Assembly (NCBI GenBank): GCA_964394975.1
Contig: CAYMZR010000058.1
Span: forward strand, 1-12,538
From: UBA11996 sp964394975
GTDB lineage: Bacteria > Chloroflexota > Dehalococcoidia > Lucifugimonadales > UBA826
Reading direction: 5' to 3'
DNA length: 12,538 bases
Positions 1 through 5,628 of this stretch are shown piece after piece (position 1 is the first letter of the stretch; each line of letters begins with the position of its first letter). The notes under the pieces were generated by a model. The model was given only the letters and a program-made list of their open reading frames with translations, did not search any database and was not told the DNA's origin. The translations under genes and the position numbers were made by a program.

Positions 1-1343
1 GAGTTGTCTTGCACTTGAGTGTTTGAGTCTATTTTTAGGCCGCCAAATGTAAAAGTTATTCCACATGTCACTGCATAGCCTAAATATGGTGGGCTGTCCA
101 TTCTCTGCGCCCAATTAGATTTCGGTGGGGAGATACCTTTTGTGTGTTTTCCGTCGAGTGCAGTGGGATTAAAATCACCATCCTGAACTGACTCATTGTA
201 GGTTTCAATAGTTTTTTGAAGTTCTTCTGGGTTTATGTCCAATCCTAAGGCTAGTTCCCCTATGGTAGTAGCTTCCACCATAGTCATTTGAGGTATGAAA
301 TATTCATCTCTTAGTAGATGCTTGGTCTTTTGATCAAAAAGCTGAAAAGCTACCCTTTGAGGTTGCCTTAAAATTTCTCTGCCATATTTGGCATAGGTGT
401 AATTTCTTAGGTCTGCACCTTCGTCGACAAATCTTTTGCCATCCACATTCACTATCAATCCAAACGGGTACGAATGTTTTTGAAATAGATCAGCCACATT
501 CCTATCACCGTGAGCAGGTGCATTTAAATCCCATGCCACGGCGTGGCATCCACTCCAGTGTCCGTGAGATTGTGCCCCGATATTAAGAGCCATGTTAATT
601 CCGTCTCCCGTGTTATATTGAGTCCCTCTAACCTTGGCTAGTTCCCATCCCGGACCTAAATAACGTGTTCGCATCTCAGAGTTTGCCTCAAACCCTCCGC
701 AGGCTAGTACCACAGATTTACAAAATATCTCTTTGTATCCAGATTCTGATTTAACCGTTATTCCGTCAACACTTCCAGTTTGGTTTACTGATAATTTTGT
801 CCCGCTTGTTTGATAAAAGACTTCAATTTCATTTCTTTCCACTAATTCAAAAAGCCTATCGGATAAACCTTTGCCTCCTCCGACGGCCTCTACTATGAGT
901 CCCCCCCAAAACCTTTGTTTCCCTTCGTGCTCAAAGGCTTGTCTTCCGTAGGCCAATATCCAAGGTACACCTTGATCCTTCATCCAAAGCATAGTTGGGA
1001 ATGACTTAGAGGTTAATGTTTGAAGTAGCGAAGGGTCTGATAGACCTTCGGTAACTCTCATAACATCAGAATAAAATTCAGATTCTTTGTAAGAACCAAC
1101 ATCTATGTTCTCTTTTTCCTCAGAGGTGATTTCTGGTAATAGCTCCACTATGTCTTCAATGCCATTGTAGGCAAATCGAAAAAGCCCCCCCGTAAAGTAA
1201 GAATTGCCTCCTCGTAGGTGCTCGGGAGCTTTTTCTAAAATCGCTACCTTCGCTCCTGCAGAAGAAGCAGATAATGCGGCAGTTAATGCAGCGTTGCCAG
1301 CTCCAACGACTACTACGTCATAATTGTCCTTTTCAGAAGTCAT
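1..1343 (-). CDS. FAD-dependent dehydrogenase, TcuA/CobZ-like (fumarate reductase fold), cut by window edge
   Basis: This reads from an ATG at 1343-1341 without a stop to the window edge, about 447 codons. Residues 9-19 (DVVVVGAGNAA) are the Rossmann dinucleotide motif for FAD, followed by an ILEKAP strand end and RGGNS. Further on are GGNSYFTGGLFR-type and VLACGGFEAN segments, WSGCHAVAWDLNAP, RFVDEGADLRNYTYAKYG and, near the edge, CGITFTFGGLKID. These are typical of the tricarballylate dehydrogenase (TcuA/CobZ) branch of the fumarate reductase/succinate dehydrogenase flavoprotein superfamily, whose members run about 460-490 residues. The missing C-terminus should carry the last FAD contact. 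Members oxidise or reduce small carboxylates in the cytoplasm. The exact substrate cannot be read here, and the TcuB/TcuC partner genes, if present, lie outside. A GGGG stretch about 8 bases before the ATG is the only ribosome-site candidate. It is divergent from the yceD operon. Confidence 0.82.
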   Translation of the reverse strand, partial: MTSEKDNYDVVVVGAGNAALTAALSASSAGAKVAILEKAPEHLRGGNSYFTGGLFRFAYNGIEDIVELLPEITSEEKENIDVGSYKESEFYSDVMRVTEGLSDPSLLQTLTSKSFPTMLWMKDQGVPWILAYGRQAFEHEGKQRFWGGLIVEAVGGGKGLSDRLFELVERNEIEVFYQTSGTKLSVNQTGSVDGITVKSESGYKEIFCKSVVLACGGFEANSEMRTRYLGPGWELAKVRGTQYNTGDGINMALNIGAQSHGHWSGCHAVAWDLNAPAHGDRNVADLFQKHSYPFGLIVNVDGKRFVDEGADLRNYTYAKYGREILRQPQRVAFQLFDQKTKHLLRDEYFIPQMTMVEATTIGELALGLDINPEELQKTIETYNESVQDGDFNPTALDGKHTKGISPPKSNWAQRMDSPPYLGYAVTCGITFTFGGLKIDSNTQVQDN

Positions 1344-1500
1344 AAAATTGCCCCAAATTCAAAACTGGCTGTGCAACCAGATCACTGATATATTTTCATT
1401 GTATTAGCCAATGTAATCGAACATACAACTATTTTCAAATTTGGTAATTTTAAAGGCGTTTGGCATCCAGATAATTGACTTAAAATAGCCTAATTTCCTG

Positions 1501-1530
1501 TTGACCAGATTCCCTGACCAGCGATATAGT
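1501..1530 (+). promoter_or_regulatory. Sigma70-type promoter of the yceD-rpmF-fabD-nusB-acpP operon
   Basis: TTGACC (1501-1506) and TATAGT (1525-1530) each match five of six consensus bases and are 18 bp apart. This predicts transcription from about 1537, some 38 bases before the yceD ATG. A direct repeat, TGACCAG, lies at 1502-1508 and 1515-1521, overlapping the -35 box and the spacer. Confidence 0.65.
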
Positions 1531-1574
1531 GGTTGCTTGAATTGTCTCTTTATTTAGGCTCTAGGAGGCATATT

Positions 1575-2099
1575 ATGGACTTTAAGGTAGCCACTTTGCT
1601 CAAGTTGAGTAGTGGCAACAAAGAATTGGAAAATGTAAGCACCAGGTTCGAGGTGGAATGGTCTAGGAAAGTTTGTCATATAGATGGGACGGTCCTACTG
1701 ACTAAAACTGATGTTGGTATATGGGTCAGTGCTCATCTTAAAGCAAATAATATTGCCGAATGTGGGAGTTGTTTGGAAGAGTATAAAGAATCTATTCCGC
1801 TGGAGATAGAAGAGGAATATTTTCCCTTATTCAACCTGTTAACTGGGGAAAGAAACGAAATAGAAGGAATCTATGAGGAGAATTTTTATATTCTGGAGGA
1901 CAATGTCTTAGATTTGTCAGATGCTGTGAGCCAATACTTGTCACTTCAATCACCGATTAATAGGAAGTGTGTGGAAAATTGTAGGGGTTTGTGTATGTAC
2001 TGTGGGATCAATCTTAATATAGAACAATGTGATTGTGATAAGAATAGAAAGAACACCAAATTTGCAGCTCTGTTAGAGCATTTCAAAGTATCAGAATAG
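1575..2099 (+). CDS. yceD: YceD/DUF177 family protein (23S rRNA accumulation / ribosome biogenesis)
   Basis: A 174-residue product. The start is taken at ATG 1575 because AGGAGG (1563-1568) lies six bases upstream. An in-frame TTG at 1533 would extend it by 14 residues but sits at or before the predicted transcription start, so it is rejected. C63-x2-C66 (ECGSCLEEY) followed by an acidic EIEEEYF strand is the DUF177 hallmark. The C-terminal cluster C132, C136, C140, C143, C152, C154 (CRGLCMYCGINLN) resembles the metal-binding tail of YceD proteins in Gram-positive bacteria and Chloroflexota. DUF177 proteins are needed for 23S rRNA accumulation in bacteria and plastids. The position 18 bases before rpmF is the conserved YceD-L32 pairing and supports the call. 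It is the first gene of the operon. Confidence 0.87.
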   Translation: MDFKVATLLKLSSGNKELENVSTRFEVEWSRKVCHIDGTVLLTKTDVGIWVSAHLKANNIAECGSCLEEYKESIPLEIEEEYFPLFNLLTGERNEIEGIYEENFYILEDNVLDLSDAVSQYLSLQSPINRKCVENCRGLCMYCGINLNIEQCDCDKNRKNTKFAALLEHFKVSE

Positions 2100-2117
2100 T
2101 AAACAAAGGAGGCAATA

Positions 2118-2309
2118 ATGCCACCACTACCAAAAAAGAAACACTCAAGTAAAAGGAAGGGCGGTCGGAATGCTCATAACGCTATCAAGCCGGCTTCACT
2201 TTCAACTTGCCCGCAGTGCCAGGCCCCGCGAATGCCTCATAGGGCATGTTCAAATTGTGGCACCTACAATGGGAGAGATGTAACCAAATCTGACCAGGAA
2301 ATTGTATAA
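2118..2309 (+). CDS. rpmF: 50S ribosomal protein L32 (zinc-ribbon type)
   Basis: A 63-residue basic protein beginning MPPLPKKKHS, the standard L32 N-terminus, followed by a Lys/Arg-rich rRNA-binding stretch. Four cysteines at 31, 34, 44 and 47 (CPQC...CSNC) form the zinc ribbon, so this is the zinc-dependent form rather than the cysteine-free paralogue. The fragment CGTYNGRDV is typical of the C-terminus. The ribosome site AAAGGAGG (2105-2112) lies five bases before the ATG. It is the second gene of the operon, between yceD and fabD. Confidence 0.95.
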   Translation: MPPLPKKKHSSKRKGGRNAHNAIKPASLSTCPQCQAPRMPHRACSNCGTYNGRDVTKSDQEIV

Positions 2310-2342
2310 ATTCTTAGACTCATCTGACAAAAGGAAATAACG

Positions 2343-3293
2343 ATGACACTTACTTTCACAAGAAATTCTAAAACAGCTTTCATGTTCCCTGGTCAAGGAG
2401 CGCAAGCTGTAGGTATGGGATTGGAACTTTATACGGGTTCTGATGCGAGTAAACAAGTGTTTGAAATGGTGGATGAGGCTCTGGGTAGGCCCCTTTCGAA
2501 GATCATGTTTGAAGGGCCAGAAGAAGACCTGAGAGAGACAAAAAATGCGCAGCCTGGAATTATGGCTGTAAGTCTCGCCTGCATTGAAGCTATGAAGGAA
2601 AATATTCCTCAGGAATCTATGCCAGTACCGTATTTGATGGCCGGTCATAGCCTAGGTGAATATACTGCACTTGCAGCATCCGGAGTCTTGTCGGTAATGG
2701 ACACAGCGTTACTAGTTCAAGAGCGTGGCGAACTTATGCAAGAAGCCTGCGATTCCAATCCAGGCACGATGGCTGCAGTTTTAGGTTTGGATGAGATGGT
2801 TCTACAGGAAATAGCTAGAGAATCGGGTGTCTTTGTCTCTAATATCAATACACAAGAACAGATTGTGATAAGTGGGGAAAAGATATCGGTGGCAAGGGCA
2901 ATGGATTTGGCAAGTGCAAGGGGAGCCAAAAAGGTCATTCCTTTGAAAGTCGGGGGCGCTTTTCACTCCGGGTTGATGGAACCGGCCAAGGCAGGTCTTA
3001 TGGAGTTCATTAATGGATTGAAATTTAATGATCCTGAAGTACCAATTATAGCTAACTGTACAGGTAATCCGCTCCATAGTGGAGACGAAATTAAGAGCGA
3101 ATTGATAACTCAAATTGCTGGATGCGTGCAGTGGAAGAAATCAGTTGATTTCATGATAAAGTCTGGAATAATAAATTTTATAGAAATAGGGCCGGGAAGA
3201 GCCTTGGGTGGTATGGTCAAGAAAATCGACAAGACTGCCAATGTAGTTAGTATTAACGACATAGATTCGATCGTTGCTATAAGCAGAAATTGA
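2343..3293 (+). CDS. fabD: Malonyl-CoA:ACP transacylase
   Basis: A 316-residue cytoplasmic enzyme that moves the malonyl group from CoA to acyl carrier protein for type II fatty-acid synthesis. FPGQGAQ (residues 15-21) is the N-terminal signature. GHSLGE (101-106) holds the nucleophile S103, R128 (QERGELMQ) binds the malonyl carboxylate, and H208 (GAFHSGLM) is the catalytic histidine. IGPGRALGG lies near the C-terminus. Length and spacing match E. coli FabD (S92, R117, H201). AAGGA (2331-2335) is seven bases before the ATG. The acceptor AcpP is encoded two genes downstream, but plsX, fabH and fabG, its common neighbours, are absent from this operon. Confidence 0.96.
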   Translation: MTLTFTRNSKTAFMFPGQGAQAVGMGLELYTGSDASKQVFEMVDEALGRPLSKIMFEGPEEDLRETKNAQPGIMAVSLACIEAMKENIPQESMPVPYLMAGHSLGEYTALAASGVLSVMDTALLVQERGELMQEACDSNPGTMAAVLGLDEMVLQEIARESGVFVSNINTQEQIVISGEKISVARAMDLASARGAKKVIPLKVGGAFHSGLMEPAKAGLMEFINGLKFNDPEVPIIANCTGNPLHSGDEIKSELITQIAGCVQWKKSVDFMIKSGIINFIEIGPGRALGGMVKKIDKTANVVSINDIDSIVAISRN

Positions 3294-3309
3294 TCACGAA
3301 TTTGCAATT

Positions 3310-3747
3310 GTGAATATGGATTCCAATTCCTTTATTTCCAATAGAAGAGAAGTCAGAGTACTGGTACTACAGGCGCTTTGTGAATATGACTCTGTGGGAC
3401 ATAATGCCATTGTTGTATTGGAAAGAATATTGGATGAATGTAAAATCGAAGGTAATCATAGGTCATTTGCTAGAGACATAGTGGAGAAGGTACTTGAAAA
3501 CTTTGCTTCAGTAGATAATATAATCGGAGACTTAGCTTCTGATTGGCCCTTGATTCAAATAGCTGTAGTAGATAGAAATGTTCTTCGCATGGCAATTGGT
3601 GAATTACGGTGGTGTTCTGAGAGAGTTCCGGAAAAAGCGGTACTCAATGAAGCGGTAGAATTAGCGAAAAGGTTTGGATCAGAAAGTTCTCCTAGCTTTG
3701 TTAACGGGGTGCTTGGATCCCATATGAAGGCTGGTACAGCCATTTAG
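3310..3747 (+). CDS. nusB: Transcription antitermination factor NusB
   Basis: A 145-residue all-helical protein that with NusE (ribosomal protein S10) binds boxA in rRNA leaders and promotes antitermination. The N-terminal RREVRVLVLQALCEYD matches the family opening, the middle has VVDRNVLRMAIGEL, and the end has LNEAVELAKRFGSE followed by FVNGVLG, the most conserved NusB segment. The start is GTG 3310 or ATG 3316, two codons apart. Neither has a clear Shine-Dalgarno site, so translation may be coupled to fabD, whose stop is 16 bases upstream. Its place between fabD and acpP is unusual. The pairing with yceD and rpmF ties the operon to ribosome production. Confidence 0.93.
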   Translation: MNMDSNSFISNRREVRVLVLQALCEYDSVGHNAIVVLERILDECKIEGNHRSFARDIVEKVLENFASVDNIIGDLASDWPLIQIAVVDRNVLRMAIGELRWCSERVPEKAVLNEAVELAKRFGSESSPSFVNGVLGSHMKAGTAI

Positions 3748-3776
3748 AATGTAATCAAAAAAATGGAGGCATTAAT

Positions 3777-4031
3777 ATGTCGCTACTTGAAAAAGTGCAA
3801 GCTGTTGTTGCAGAAAAATTAAGCGTCGATGAGTCTGAGGTTGTACCCGGGGCTTCATTCACGGATGATTTAAACGCTGATTCACTAGATTTGGTTGAGC
3901 TGATAATGGCCTTTGAGGAAGAATTCAGTTCTGACGATGTTGAGATCGAAATATCTGACGAAGATGCTGAATCAATAACTACGGTGCAAGCGGCGATCGA
4001 TTATCTGCGTGATAATGGCGTTGAAGATTAG
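3777..4031 (+). CDS. acpP: Acyl carrier protein
   Basis: An 84-residue, strongly acidic four-helix protein that carries acyl chains through fatty-acid synthesis. The DSLDLVELIMAFEEEF segment places the phosphopantetheine-attachment serine at S36, in the family position. GGAGG (3765-3769) is seven bases before the ATG, giving a strong ribosome site suited to an abundant protein. The ACP synthase that modifies it is not in the window. It is the last gene of the operon, 29 bases after nusB. Confidence 0.96.
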   Translation: MSLLEKVQAVVAEKLSVDESEVVPGASFTDDLNADSLDLVELIMAFEEEFSSDDVEIEISDEDAESITTVQAAIDYLRDNGVED

Positions 4032-4077
4032 TCTACTTTAGACTTCTTTCCTTTAGTCACCAAAGCTTGGTAAGTCT
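4030..4077 (+). terminator. Candidate weak terminator / competing hairpins after acpP
   Basis: AGTCTA (4030-4035) and TAGACT (4039-4044) form a 6-bp stem with a 3-base loop that begins inside the acpP stop codon. A pyrimidine-rich but not pure-T tail follows (4045-4054). A second, overlapping fold pairs AGACTT (4040-4045) with AAGTCT (4072-4077) around ACCAA/TTGGT (4059-4071). The two folds exclude each other. The structure is seen, but termination is inferred and weak. Confidence 0.35.
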
Positions 4078-4141
4078 CAAAAAAAACTGGGTCTGCGGTC
4101 GGCCTTTCTAATTTTTATTTTCTTGTATTGACCATAGTATT

Positions 4142-4147
4142 TATAAT
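4142..4147 (+). promoter_or_regulatory. Candidate -10 box for the dehydrogenase gene
   Basis: A perfect TATAAT sits 38 bases before the ATG at 4186, in a stretch with no other gene. No good -35 lies 16-18 bp upstream, where the sequence is a T-rich run around 4117-4124. The nearby TTGACC (4128-4133) is only 8 bp away, too close to pair with it. The dehydrogenase probably has its own start site here, but activator dependence is possible. Confidence 0.45.
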
Positions 4148-4185
4148 ACCTCTTCTAGAATGAACTGTATCTGCAGGAGGCCTTT

Positions 4186-5202
4186 ATGAAAGCAGCTGTC
4201 TACCAAGGTAACCAGAAACTTGTGATCGAAGAATTGCCTGTTCCCGAACCTGGTCCGGGAGAGGTCTTAGTAAAAATTAGTCATAGTGCGATTTGTGGTA
4301 CAGATGTACATGCCTTTCTCTACGATATTGCTCCAGTGGGGGCCGTGATGGGACATGAATTTAGTGGGACCGTGGCTGCTGTAGGCCCCGGTGTGACCGC
4401 TTGGAAAGAAGGTGACAGAGTTATAGGAGGTGGAGGAACCCCGCCCCCTGGAATGGAAGCTCCTTTGAGAAGGCAGGAACAATACAACTATAGATTAGAA
4501 GGATTTACCGATACCCGGAAAAGAGGATATGCTGAATTTACTTTGGTGAATGATTGGGCACCACTCGGTATCCCAGATAACGTTTCTGATCTGCATGCGT
4601 CTTTGACTGAGCCTTGTTCTGTTGCTGTTAGGGCGGTCAGATTATCAAACATGAAACTAGGTGACGTGGTGGCAGTTCTCGGGGCAGGACCTATCGGATT
4701 GCTAACTATGCAGGCAGCGAGAGCAGCTGGGGCGCGGAAGATAATCGTTTCAGAACCATCTGCAACTCGTAGGGATGCAGCTATTAAATTAGGTGCTGAT
4801 GCAGTGGTTGATCCGTCCGACGAGGACGCGATTTCTGCAATAATTAATTTGTCTGATGGGGATGGTCCGCATGTTGTATTTGAATGTGCAGCAGCCCCGC
4901 CTACTCTGGATGCAGCTTTAAATATGGTGCGTAAGAAAGGGAATGTAATGTTAGTGGCCTTAGCTTGGGAAAGTGTTCCTGTTCTTCCAGTAGATTGGGC
5001 TGGTAAAGAAATTCAATTGAACACTACTTTTGGTGCTGAACCTTATGACTGGAAAGTAGCTCTTGATTTAATATCTAGCGGTAAGGTTGATTTGGAACCG
5101 ATGATATCGGACACTGATTTTCTGACCTTGGATGGGATACAGGACGCTTTTGAAGCCTTGGTTAAACCATCCACCCAGGTGCAAATGGTGGTTAAATTCT
5201 AA
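4186..5202 (+). CDS. Medium-chain (zinc) alcohol/polyol dehydrogenase lacking the structural-zinc lobe
   Basis: A 338-residue member of the MDR superfamily, closest in motif to threonine/sorbitol dehydrogenases, which oxidise secondary alcohols with NAD(P). C37 (ICGTDVH), H57-E58 (GHEFSG) and E142 (LTEPCSVA) occupy the catalytic-zinc ligand positions. GAGPIG (166-171) is the Rossmann nucleotide loop. The glutamate in IIVSEPS, at the end of the second strand, favours NAD over NADP. The segment that normally carries four cysteines for structural zinc is replaced by residues 81-113, which are rich in Gly, Pro and Arg and hold no cysteine. AGGAGG (4175-4180) is five bases before the ATG. It converges with ruvX, nine bases away. 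The substrate cannot be named from sequence. Confidence 0.88.
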   Translation: MKAAVYQGNQKLVIEELPVPEPGPGEVLVKISHSAICGTDVHAFLYDIAPVGAVMGHEFSGTVAAVGPGVTAWKEGDRVIGGGGTPPPGMEAPLRRQEQYNYRLEGFTDTRKRGYAEFTLVNDWAPLGIPDNVSDLHASLTEPCSVAVRAVRLSNMKLGDVVAVLGAGPIGLLTMQAARAAGARKIIVSEPSATRRDAAIKLGADAVVDPSDEDAISAIINLSDGDGPHVVFECAAAPPTLDAALNMVRKKGNVMLVALAWESVPVLPVDWAGKEIQLNTTFGAEPYDWKVALDLISSGKVDLEPMISDTDFLTLDGIQDAFEALVKPSTQVQMVVKF

Positions 5203-5211
5203 ATTAATCAG

Positions 5212-5625
5212 CTATGGTCTGATGTAGTGGTCTATTAGCACCGCTGCCGAAGCAGAGTCAAGGGTTCCTTGGCGTCTACGTTTACTTATGTTTTTATGAC
5301 CTGCCTCTTTGAGGCGGCTTCTTGCTTCTATTGTTGACATTCTTTCGTCCACGGTTCGGATTGGTGTCTTGATAGCCGTTTTCATTTCTTGAATAAATTG
5401 CTCGGTCAAATTTGCCTGAGTGCCTAACTCACCAGAAATCAGATATGGCATGCCGACTAGGATCAGAACTACATTTCTAGAAGTACAGATTTTATTGATT
5501 TCAGAGATTGCATTATTTCGAGGCAAACTTTCGAGTGGAGTGGATATTGTTTGGGTAGGATCGCTTATGGCCACCCCTATTCTCACGTCACCTACATCTA
5601 AAGCCAGTATACTTCCCGGGTTCAG
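5212..5625 (-). CDS. ruvX: RuvX/YqgF RNase H-fold nuclease (putative Holliday junction resolvase; 16S rRNA maturation)
   Basis: A 137-residue product read from CTG at 5625-5623. The family opening LALDVGDVRIGVAISDP, with catalytic D10, is present only if translation starts upstream of the GTG at 5586. Starting at that GTG would delete the first strand and D10. No ATG, GTG or TTG lies between the alaS stop and that region, so CTG, eight bases after AAGGAG (5639-5634), is the best start. Other family marks are VGMPYLISGELG, D93-E94 (TVDERMST) and D123 (LDSASAAVLID), with a KRRR patch before the last. Length matches the usual ~138 residues. Members resolve recombination junctions or trim pre-16S rRNA. 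It lies directly downstream of alaS, a common pairing, and in the same frame. Confidence 0.87.
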   Translation of the reverse strand: MNPGSILALDVGDVRIGVAISDPTQTISTPLESLPRNNAISEINKICTSRNVVLILVGMPYLISGELGTQANLTEQFIQEMKTAIKTPIRTVDERMSTIEARSRLKEAGHKNISKRRRQGTLDSASAAVLIDHYIRP

Positions 5626-5628
5626 TTG

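Noticed and set aside
1475..1480. TTGACT as a -35 box for yceD
   Set aside because: No -10-like hexamer at 16-18 bp. The TTGACC/TATAGT pair downstream is much better.
1533..1574. N-terminal extension of YceD from TTG 1533
   Set aside because: It overlaps the -10 box and predicted transcription start, and AGGAGG points to ATG 1575.
2250..2648. Minus-strand ORF of 132 codons opposite rpmF/fabD
   Set aside because: It lies antisense to two certain genes, has no recognisable motif and no ribosome site.
4128..4147. TTGACC paired with TATAAT as a promoter
   Set aside because: The spacer is only 8 bp; this is not a working sigma70 geometry.
5207..5223. ATCAG/CTGAT hairpin at the dehydrogenase-ruvX junction
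   Set aside because: A five-base stem with no T-run that overlaps the end of ruvX; too weak to call a bidirectional terminator.
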